A DNA stretch of 64,000 nucleotides from Microbacterium rhizosphaerae (GTDB lineage Bacteria > Actinomycetota > Actinomycetes > Actinomycetales > Microbacteriaceae). A program made the position numbers and the translations under genes. Location: positions 2,108,001 to 2,172,000 of the forward strand of contig NZ_CP139368.1 in the NCBI RefSeq assembly GCF_034120055.1, written 5' to 3'. Below the pieces are notes generated by a model that worked only from the letters and a program-made list of their open reading frames with translations, did not search any database and had not been told where the DNA came from. Each line of letters starts with the position of its first letter. Within the stretch, counting starts at the first letter, position 1. Positions 53,507 through 60,089 of this stretch are shown here, piece after piece.

Positions 53507-54835
53507 TCACGCTGCGACAGGCACCGTCCGGACGATGTGCTCGCTGCGCAGCCCGAGCTCCTCGGTCGGGACGTTCTTCGTCTCGCGGGCCGTGAGCGCG
53601 CTGACAGTGGCGATGAGGCAGATCACGGCCGTGAAGACGCTGATGACGACCCATCCGCCCTGCCGGACACCGCCGAGGGCGGTCACGATGGTGGGTGCGA
53701 AGCCCGCCATGAGGAAGCCGAACTGCGTGCCGATGGCGACGCCCGAGAACCGCACCCGCGTGCTGAACATCTCGGAGTAGAAGGCCGGCCAGACCGCGTT
53801 GGCGGCGGCGTACCCGAAGGAGAAGGTCAGCACCGCGAGCGCGAAGGTCAGGACGAGATTCCCACCACCCATCGACAGCATGTAGAACGGCATCAGGAGG
53901 GCCGACGCGATCGCACCGTAGATGAACACCGGCTTGCGGCCGATGCGGTCGGCGAGTGCTCCGAACATCGGCTGGGTGCCGATGGCGACGAGGTTCGCCG
54001 CGACGACGAGCCACAGCGTCATGGCGGGGTCGAGTCCGACGACGACTCCGTAGGCGATGGCGAGGTTGCCGAACACCGTGGACACCGCCGCGATGAACGC
54101 GCAGCAGATGACGCGCAGCACGTCCCGCCAGTGGTCGCGCAGCAGCGGGACGAGCGGGATGCGGGCGATGCGGCCTTCGGCCTTGGTCTCCTCGAACTCC
54201 GGCGTCTCATGCAGCCCGCGACGGATGACATACGCGACGATGACGACGACGGCGCTGAGCCAGAACGGGATGCGCCAGCCCCACGTCAGCTTGATCGAGT
54301 CGGGCATCGCGACCACCGGGATGAACACCAGCGCGGCCAGGATCTGGCCTCCCTGCGTCCCCGTGAGCGTCCATGAGGTGAAGAACGCGCGTCGGCGATC
54401 CGGCGCGTGCTCCAGGGTGAGCGACGAGGCCCCTGCCTGTTCGCCGGATGCGGACAGGCCCTGCAAGAGGCGGCAGACCACCAGCAGGATGGGGGCGGCC
54501 CAGCCGATCTGCTCGTACGTCGGCAGACACCCGATCGCGAAGGTCGACAGTCCCATCACGAGCAGCGTGAACAGCAGCACGCGCCGGCGGCCGAGGCGGT
54601 CGCCGAAGTGGCCGACGAAGATCGCGCCGAGAGGCCGTGCGATGTACGCGAAGCCGAAGGTCGCGAACGACATCACGAGCGCGGCCTGATCTCCGGACGG
54701 GAAGAAGACCGTCGGGAAGATCAGCGCTGCCGCCGACCCGAACAGGAAGAAGTCGTAGTACTCGACGGCGCTGCCGAAGAAGCTCGCGACGGCGGCGCGG
54801 ACCGGGGTCTTCCGCGGCACTGCGGTGGTGGACAT
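53507..54835 (-). CDS. MHS-family MFS transporter, probably shikimate/quinate type
   Basis: A 442-residue, 12-helix proton symporter. The start AAVASFFGSAVEYYDFFLFGSAAALIFPTVFFP and GHFGDRLGRRRVLLFTLLVMGLSTFAIGCLPTY are hallmarks of the metabolite:H+ symporter (ShiA/KgtP/ProP) family; GHFGDRLGRR is the loop 2-3 motif, repeated as GALADRIGRKP in the second half. TAGGAGC precedes the ATG. It is 11 bases downstream of a shikimate/quinate dehydrogenase, which makes shikimate or quinate the likely cargo. Confidence 0.88.
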   Translation of the reverse strand: MSTTAVPRKTPVRAAVASFFGSAVEYYDFFLFGSAAALIFPTVFFPSGDQAALVMSFATFGFAYIARPLGAIFVGHFGDRLGRRRVLLFTLLVMGLSTFAIGCLPTYEQIGWAAPILLVVCRLLQGLSASGEQAGASSLTLEHAPDRRRAFFTSWTLTGTQGGQILAALVFIPVVAMPDSIKLTWGWRIPFWLSAVVVIVAYVIRRGLHETPEFEETKAEGRIARIPLVPLLRDHWRDVLRVICCAFIAAVSTVFGNLAIAYGVVVGLDPAMTLWLVVAANLVAIGTQPMFGALADRIGRKPVFIYGAIASALLMPFYMLSMGGGNLVLTFALAVLTFSFGYAAANAVWPAFYSEMFSTRVRFSGVAIGTQFGFLMAGFAPTIVTALGGVRQGGWVVISVFTAVICLIATVSALTARETKNVPTEELGLRSEHIVRTVPVAA

Positions 54836-54846
54836 GGATGATGCTC

Positions 54847-55722
54847 CTAACTGACGAGCTCGTCGTCTGCGACGAGCTGGCGGAAGGTGCCGATCATGCG
54901 ATCGGCGTCGGGGCGGATGCCGGTGATGAGGGTGAAGGCGTCGACGGCCTGGAAGACCGCCATCTGTCCGCCGTCGAGGGTCCGGCAGCCGATCGCGCGC
55001 GCAGCGCGGAGCAGCTCGGTCTCGAGCGGGCGGTAGACGATGTCGGCGACCCAGAGGTCGGCGCGGAGGAGGGCGGGGGAGAAGGGGATGCCGGGGTGAT
55101 CGTGCATCCCCGTCGGTGTGCAGTGGACGACGCCGTCGGCGCGCGCGAGCAGGCCGGGCAGGCTCTCGTGCGTCGCCGCGCGAATGACCGCGTCATGGCG
55201 CGCCTCGAGGTCGACCGCTGCCTGGAACGCGCGGTCGCGGTCGATGTCGACGACCGTCAGGCGGCGGACGCCGACCCGGAGGAGGGCGTCGCCGACGGCT
55301 GATCCCGCCCCGCCGGCGCCGAGGAGGACGACGTCGTCCAGAGGCGCATCCGGGAGTCCCGTGGTGAAGGCCGTCTCGAAGCCGGTCGTGTCGGTGTTGT
55401 AGCCGACCATCCCCTCATCGGTGAACAGGACGGTGTTCACCGCACCCAGCGCGGCCGCGAGCGGATCGATGCGATCGAGGTACTCCATGACGAGCCGCTT
55501 GCACGGATGCGTCACGTTGAGCGCGTCGAAGCCGAAGCGCCGCGCCCAGATCAGGATGTCGGGCACGTCGTCGGGAGCCAGCCCGAGGGTCGTCAGATCG
55601 ATGGGGCGGTAGAGGTAGTCGATGCCGAGGGCCCGCGCTTCGGCCATGTGCAGGCCCGGCGTGAGGGACGGCGTCACGCCCGTGCCGACCAGGCCGACGA
55701 GGTAGCGGGGCGACTCGCTCAC
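54847..55722 (-). CDS. Second shikimate/quinate dehydrogenase, probably catabolic
   Basis: A 291-residue AroE-family NAD(P) enzyme: VGTGVTPSLTPGLHMAEA replaces the usual SxS with S-x-T, ALNVTHPCKRLVMEYLD has the catalytic Lys, NTVLFTDEGMVGYNTDTTGFETAF and LLGAGGAGSAVGDALLRVGVRRLTVVDIDRDRA follow. The Asp after the beta-2 strand (VVDIDRDRA) favours NAD(H) over NADP(H), as in corynebacterial quinate/shikimate dehydrogenases. GTG 55722 has GAAGGAG upstream. It is first in an operon with the MHS transporter, and a TetR-type operator lies at its promoter. Confidence 0.9.
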   Translation of the reverse strand: MSESPRYLVGLVGTGVTPSLTPGLHMAEARALGIDYLYRPIDLTTLGLAPDDVPDILIWARRFGFDALNVTHPCKRLVMEYLDRIDPLAAALGAVNTVLFTDEGMVGYNTDTTGFETAFTTGLPDAPLDDVVLLGAGGAGSAVGDALLRVGVRRLTVVDIDRDRAFQAAVDLEARHDAVIRAATHESLPGLLARADGVVHCTPTGMHDHPGIPFSPALLRADLWVADIVYRPLETELLRAARAIGCRTLDGGQMAVFQAVDAFTLITGIRPDADRMIGTFRQLVADDELVS

Positions 55723-55744
55723 GCGAACTCCTTCGTTCGTTCGT

Positions 55745-55764
55745 AATGTACTAACTGGTACGTC
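55745..55764 (-). promoter_or_regulatory. Operator and promoter of the catabolic dehydrogenase operon
   Basis: AATGTACT-AACT-GGTACGTC matches the stronger 56504-56533 palindrome in most positions with the same spacing. Read on the minus strand, TTCACT, 17 bases and TACATT form a -35/-10 pair inside which the operator sits. Confidence 0.65.
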
Positions 55765-55821
55765 CATAGTGAACCACGCCGTATCCGGCGTGTCAACACG
55801 CGCTGCAGGAGAGGTGTCGGC

Positions 55822-56448
55822 TCAGCGAGCCGTGAGCCACGCGACGACGATGTCGCCGATCATCGCGCGCATGTGGCGGCGCTGTGCCGGGTCGTCGAAG
55901 TCGACGCCGAAGAGGTGGCCGAACGTGTACTTGTTGGCGACCTGGAACACGCAGTACGAGCTGATGAGCAGGTGCACATCGAGGGCCTGCACGTCGTCGC
56001 GGAAGTCACCCGTGGCGCGGCCGCGCTGCAGGATCTCGTCGAGCCGCGTGACGGCGGGCTGCGATGCCGTGGGCAGAGACTCGAGCCGGTTGATGAACTC
56101 ACCCCGGTGGATGTTCTCGATCGCCACGAGGCGGATGAACGCATCGTGGGTCACATGGTGATCGAACGTCAGCTCGGCGAGCTGGCGCATCGCGGGCAGG
56201 GGATCGGTGTGGTCCACGTCGATCGAGCGCTCGGCGTCGCGGATGCCGTTGTAGGCGTCCTGCAGCACCGCGAGGTACAGTCCCTCTTTGCTGCCGAAGT
56301 AGTAGTAGATCATCCGCTTCGTCGTGCGCGTGCGCTCCGCGATGTCGTCGACGCGAGCGCCGGAGTAGCCGTCCTCGGCGAAGACCTCGGTCGCGACGGC
56401 GAGCAGCTCTGCCCGGGTGCGCTCCGCGTCGCGCTGCATGGATGCCAC
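55822..56448 (-). CDS. TetR-family transcriptional regulator of the catabolic cassette
   Basis: A 208-residue one-domain-pair repressor. The N-terminal HTH is RAELLAVATEVFAEDGYSGARVDDIAERTRTTKRMIYYYFGSKEGLYLAVL; the ligand domain (residues 60-205) is helical with FDHHVTHDAFIRLVAIENIHRGEFINRL, a pattern seen in regulators of aromatic and shikimate catabolism. GTG 56448 is chosen over ATG 56439 because TAGTCT lies exactly 6 bases upstream on the minus strand. It sits between two genes that share a matching operator, so it is the obvious controller. Confidence 0.88.
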   Translation of the reverse strand: MASMQRDAERTRAELLAVATEVFAEDGYSGARVDDIAERTRTTKRMIYYYFGSKEGLYLAVLQDAYNGIRDAERSIDVDHTDPLPAMRQLAELTFDHHVTHDAFIRLVAIENIHRGEFINRLESLPTASQPAVTRLDEILQRGRATGDFRDDVQALDVHLLISSYCVFQVANKYTFGHLFGVDFDDPAQRRHMRAMIGDIVVAWLTAR

Positions 56449-56503
56449 GAGGGCAGACTATCCGAGTCGCTGTCGGGCGCCGGGGAGGAGTGGACGGTCT
56501 TCC

Positions 56504-56533
56504 GAGCCAATGTACCGTCTGGTACATTGGCTC
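56504..56533. promoter_or_regulatory. Perfect 13+13 bp palindrome, TetR operator at the dehydratase promoter
   Basis: GAGCCAATGTACC (56504-56516), GTCT, and its exact complement (56521-56533). The right arm contains TACATT (56523-56528), a plausible -10 that would start transcription at about 56535-56537, so a bound regulator would block the promoter directly. Confidence 0.75.
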
Positions 56534-56536
56534 GCC

Positions 56537-58369
56537 ATGAAGACCTCCATCGCCACCGTCTGCCTCAGCGGCACGCTCGTCGAGAAGCTCCACGCCTGCG
56601 CTGCGGCCGGCTTCGACGGTGTCGAGATCTTCGAGCCGGACCTCGTCTCGGCCTTCGAGAGCCCGGAGGAGATCCGTGCGCTGGCGGCGCGTTTGGGGCT
56701 CGCCCTGGATCTCTACCAGCCGATGCGCGACGTCGAGGGAGTCGACGAGGAGACCTTCGCGGACGTACTGCGCCGGGCCCGGGCGAAGTTCGAGCTGATG
56801 CAGCGGCTCGGCATGGATCTCGTGCTGTGCTGCAGCAACGTCGGCACCGCGACGGTCGACGACGACGACGTCAGTGCCAGCCAGCTGCGCCGGCTCGGCG
56901 AGCTCGCCCAGGGCTACGGCATCCGGATCGCCTTCGAGGCGCTCGCATGGGGACGGTTCGTGGACGACTACCGTCGGGCGTGGCGCATCGTCGAGCTCGC
57001 CGACCACCCGGCGGTCGGCCTGTGTCTGGACTCCTTCCACATCCTCTCGCGCGGTCACGATCCGGCCGCGATCGAAGGGATCCCGGGAGAGCGGATCTTC
57101 TTCCTGCAGCTCGCCGACGCACCCGCGGTCACGATGGACGTGCTGTCGTGGAGCCGTCATCACAGGCTGTTCCCCGGCGAGGGGAGCTTCGACCTGGCCG
57201 GGTTCGTCGCGCACGTCGTTCGGGCCGGATACTCCGGCCCGCTGTCGCTGGAGGTGTTCAACGACACGTTCCGGCAGACGGACGTGCAGGGGACGGCGGT
57301 CCACGCGAGACGCTCGCTGCGGTGGCTGGAGGATGCCGTCTGCCGCCTGCCCGGCATGGGCACCGCTGCGGTCACGGGACTGGATCGGCTTCCCGGCTCG
57401 CCTGCCCCGACCGGGTTCGACTTCGCCGAGATCACCGCTGCGGACACCTCCGGCATCGAGGTCATGCTCGCGCAGCTGGGCTTCACCGCGCGTGGCAGGC
57501 ACCGGACGAAGCCGGTCACCCTGTGGAGCGCCGGGGACGCGCGGATCGTTCTCAACGAGCAGCATGCCGTGGGAGTCCAGCCGCACCTCGCGGCGATCGG
57601 CCTTCTCGTCCCCGACCCCGACAGGCTCGGCGCGCGGGCACGCGAGCTCGGCACGCCGATCGCCTACCGGCGCACGTACACCTCCGAACAGGCGCTCGAT
57701 GCCGCGATCGCACCGGATGGCACGCAGATCTTCTGGTCGGCGGCGAGGGATGCGGGGGAGCCGGCCTGGACGGCCGAGTTCGAGCATGGCGCACCGCGGG
57801 AGAGCGCCGAGGATGCCGGCATCCTCGCCATCGATCATGTGAGTCTGACTCAGCCGTGGCAGGCGATCGACGAAGCCGTGCTGTTCTACACCTCGGTGTT
57901 CTCGCTCGAACCGGTCAGCGCCACCGATGTCGCGAGTCCGCGCGGCCTCGTGCAGAGCAGGGTGATGCGGTCGCCGGACGGGAGCGTCCGGCTTCCCCTG
58001 AATGTCGCGCCCTCGAGCTTCGAGACATCGGGACCTTCGAGCGGGCTCGCGCAGCACGTGGCCGTCCGCTGCAGCGACGCGCGTGCGCTCGCGCGCTCCG
58101 CGCGGGGGCGGGGACTGGATGCCCTGCGCATCCCCGACAACTACTACGCCGACCTCGCGGCGCGCTTCCCGCTGGACCCCGCGTTCCTCGAGGAGCTCCG
58201 CGACCTCGGAATGGTCTACGACCGGGACGGCGAGGCGGAGTACCTGCAGTTCTACACCTGCACCGTCGGCACCGTCTTCTGGGAGTTCGTCGAGCGTCGC
58301 GCAGGCTACGACGGATATGGAGCCGGCAATGCGCCGGTGCGTCTGTCGGCCCAGGGAGCGGGCCTGTGA
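56537..58369 (+). CDS. Fused 3-dehydroshikimate dehydratase / HPPD-like protein
   Basis: A 610-residue two-module protein. Residues 1-270 are a TIM-barrel of the AP-endonuclease-2/sugar isomerase type (TVCLSGTLVEKLHACAAAGFDGVEIFE, HPAVGLCLDSFHIL, RIFFLQLADAP, SLEVFNDTFR), matching DSD enzymes that dehydrate 3-dehydroshikimate to protocatechuate. Residues ~290-610 form a VOC/4-hydroxyphenylpyruvate dioxygenase-like half (DFAEITAADTSGIEVMLAQLGF, ILAIDHVSLTQ, VFWEFVERR), as in Pseudomonas QuiC1-type fusions, where this half need not oxygenate. No Shine-Dalgarno lies near the ATG; the transcript is probably almost leaderless. It is divergent from the TetR gene. Confidence 0.88.
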   Translation: MKTSIATVCLSGTLVEKLHACAAAGFDGVEIFEPDLVSAFESPEEIRALAARLGLALDLYQPMRDVEGVDEETFADVLRRARAKFELMQRLGMDLVLCCSNVGTATVDDDDVSASQLRRLGELAQGYGIRIAFEALAWGRFVDDYRRAWRIVELADHPAVGLCLDSFHILSRGHDPAAIEGIPGERIFFLQLADAPAVTMDVLSWSRHHRLFPGEGSFDLAGFVAHVVRAGYSGPLSLEVFNDTFRQTDVQGTAVHARRSLRWLEDAVCRLPGMGTAAVTGLDRLPGSPAPTGFDFAEITAADTSGIEVMLAQLGFTARGRHRTKPVTLWSAGDARIVLNEQHAVGVQPHLAAIGLLVPDPDRLGARARELGTPIAYRRTYTSEQALDAAIAPDGTQIFWSAARDAGEPAWTAEFEHGAPRESAEDAGILAIDHVSLTQPWQAIDEAVLFYTSVFSLEPVSATDVASPRGLVQSRVMRSPDGSVRLPLNVAPSSFETSGPSSGLAQHVAVRCSDARALARSARGRGLDALRIPDNYYADLAARFPLDPAFLEELRDLGMVYDRDGEAEYLQFYTCTVGTVFWEFVERRAGYDGYGAGNAPVRLSAQGAGL

Positions 58370-58398
58370 GCGTCGCCCGATCTTGGTATGGTGCCCAC

Positions 58399-58854
58399 GT
58401 GACGACGCGCCGACTCCTGCTGGTCAACGGACCGAACCTCAACCTGCTGGGCACGCGCGAGCCGGAGATCTACGGCACGGAGACCCTCAGCGATGTCGAG
58501 CGGATCGCGGCGGAGGCCGCGGCATCCCGCGGCTTCGTCGTACGCTCCGTGCAGAGCAACCACGAGGGCGTCCTGCTGGACGCGATCCACGCGGCGCGGG
58601 AGGACTGCGACGGCATCGTGATCAATCCCGGCGGCCTCACGCACACCTCCGTCGTGCTGCGCGACGCCCTCCTGGGCGTGGGTCTGCCCGTCGCAGAGGT
58701 GCACATCTCCGACATCATGCAGCGTGAGGAGTTCCGCCACCATTCGTACGTCGCGGATGCCGCGATCGTGCACGTCATCGGCCACGGCGTGACGGGCTAC
58801 GCGGATGCCGTGACGCGGCTGATCGACGTCATCACCGGCCAGGCCGACGGCTGA
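58399..58854 (+). CDS. aroQ: Type II 3-dehydroquinate dehydratase
   Basis: A 151-residue dodecameric enzyme interconverting 3-dehydroquinate and 3-dehydroshikimate. LLLVNGPNLNLLGTREPEIYG has the catalytic Tyr and the lid Arg, SNHEG, INPGGLTHTSVVLRDAL and EVHISDIMQREEFRHHSY (His) follow. The enzyme serves both biosynthesis (with aroB/aroE) and the catabolic cassette. GTG 58399 follows TATGGT at 6 bases, so it seems to have its own constitutive leaderless promoter, apart from the operator-controlled gene upstream. Confidence 0.96.
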   Translation: MTTRRLLLVNGPNLNLLGTREPEIYGTETLSDVERIAAEAAASRGFVVRSVQSNHEGVLLDAIHAAREDCDGIVINPGGLTHTSVVLRDALLGVGLPVAEVHISDIMQREEFRHHSYVADAAIVHVIGHGVTGYADAVTRLIDVITGQADG

Positions 58855-58875
58855 CCTCGGCGTCCTGCCGCGCCC

Positions 58876-58947
58876 CTGAGCGAGGACGAGATCACGGCGA
58901 TCATGGATGAGGTGTTCCTCCCGATCGTGCGTCCGATGCAGGGCTGA
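58876..58947 (+). other. Short orphan coding-like fragment before efp
   Basis: The frame reads L-S-E-D-E-I-T-A-I-M-D-E-V-F-L-P-I-V then RPMQG and a stop, with gene-like composition, yet it has no clear start or ribosome site. In related genomes a peptidase gene often lies between aroQ and efp; this could be the 3' remnant of a deleted gene, but I cannot identify its parent. Confidence 0.3.
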
Positions 58948-58981
58948 GCGGCCGTTCCGCGGGCCGGGGCGCGGCATCCCG

Positions 58982-59056
58982 TAGAATCGGACGTCGGGTC
59001 GCCTGCCGCGCAGGCATCGCTCGCCCATCGACTTTCACGAACGGAACCTTTCAGCC
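58982..59056 (+). promoter_or_regulatory. efp promoter and leader
   Basis: TAGAAT (58982-58987) is a near-consensus -10. The ~63-base leader contains GCCTG-CCGCG-CAGGC (59001-59015), a small hairpin. The ribosome site before the ATG is weak (GGAACC). Confidence 0.5.
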
Positions 59057-59617
59057 ATGGCATCCACTGCAGACATCAAGAACGGCGTCGTCCTCAACAT
59101 CGACGGTCAGCTCTGGAGCATCGTGGAGTTCCAGCACGTCAAGCCGGGCAAGGGCGGAGCGTTCGTCCGCACCAAGATGAAGAACGTCCTGACCGGCAAG
59201 GTGGTCGACAAGACGTTCAACGCCGGCGCGAAGGTCGAGATCGAGAACGTCGACCGTCGCGACTTCCAGTACCTCTACAACGACGGCGACGGCTTCGTCT
59301 TCATGGACGTCTCCGACTACGACCAGATCACGGTCCCCGCAGCGACGGTGGGGGATGCCGCGAACTTCCTGCTCGAGAACCAGCAGGTCACGATCGCCCT
59401 CAACAACGGCAACCCGCTCTACATCGACCTGCCGGCATCCGTCGTCCTCGAGATCACCTACACCGAGCCGGGCCTCCAGGGCGACCGCTCGTCGGCCGGC
59501 ACCAAGCCCGCGACCGTCGAGACGGGCTACGAGATCCAGGTCCCGCTGTTCCTCGAGACGGGCACCAAGGTCAAGGTCGACACGCGCACGGGCGACTACC
59601 TCGGCCGCGTGAGCTGA
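59057..59617 (+). CDS. efp: Elongation factor P
   Basis: A 186-residue three-domain factor relieving ribosome stalling at polyproline. [41 protein letters not shown] contains the tip lysine, Lys32. Actinobacterial EF-P usually has an unmodified lysine in a PGKGP loop; here the loop is PGKGG, lacking the final proline. Domains II and III ([39 protein letters not shown]) are normal. No EarP, EpmA or YmfI-type modification gene is nearby. Confidence 0.97.
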   Translation: MASTADIKNGVVLNIDGQLWSIVEFQHVKPGKGGAFVRTKMKNVLTGKVVDKTFNAGAKVEIENVDRRDFQYLYNDGDGFVFMDVSDYDQITVPAATVGDAANFLLENQQVTIALNNGNPLYIDLPASVVLEITYTEPGLQGDRSSAGTKPATVETGYEIQVPLFLETGTKVKVDTRTGDYLGRVS

Positions 59618-59627
59618 CGCGCCCTTC

Positions 59628-60038
59628 ATGAGCGCACGCACCAAGGCGCGCAAGCGCGCCCTCGACATCCTCTTCCAGGCCGACGTACGGGACGAGGACC
59701 TCGGCGTCGTCCTCGCCGCGGAGGCGAAGCGGGCGGCGAACGAGCCGGCGCGCGAGGCGTCGTGGCTGTACGCGCGCGAGATCGTCGACGGCATCATCGA
59801 CAACCGCGACGAGATCGACGAGATGATCACGACCTCCTCCAAGGACTGGTCGCTCGCTCGCATGCCCACGGTCGACCGCGCCCTGCTGCGCATCGCGACG
59901 TGGGAGATCCTGTACAACGACCAGGTGCCGTCCGCGGTCGCGATCGACGAGGCCGTGGATCTCGCCAAGGAGTTCTCGACCGAGGAATCGGGCGCGTTCG
60001 TGCACGGCGTGCTGGCGCGGGTCGCGCGCTCCGCCTGA
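59628..60038 (+). CDS. nusB: Transcription antitermination factor NusB
   Basis: A 136-residue all-helical factor binding boxA RNA with NusE during rRNA transcription. SARTKARKRALDILFQADVR is the conserved start; WSLARMPTVDRALLRIATWEILY and PSAVAIDEAVDLAKEFSTEESGAFVHGVLARV the core. It starts 10 bases after efp, its standard partner in actinobacteria. Confidence 0.97.
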   Translation: MSARTKARKRALDILFQADVRDEDLGVVLAAEAKRAANEPAREASWLYAREIVDGIIDNRDEIDEMITTSSKDWSLARMPTVDRALLRIATWEILYNDQVPSAVAIDEAVDLAKEFSTEESGAFVHGVLARVARSA

Positions 60039-60089
60039 GTCCGCCCACTCGCGGACGCCGTGTCCCCGGTGTCGCCTAACGTGGATGCC

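Noticed and set aside
55873..58854. One 993-codon frame covering TetR antisense, the dehydratase and aroQ
   Set aside because: Only the last 151 codons are real (aroQ); everything before is out of frame with the dehydratase or antisense to TetR.
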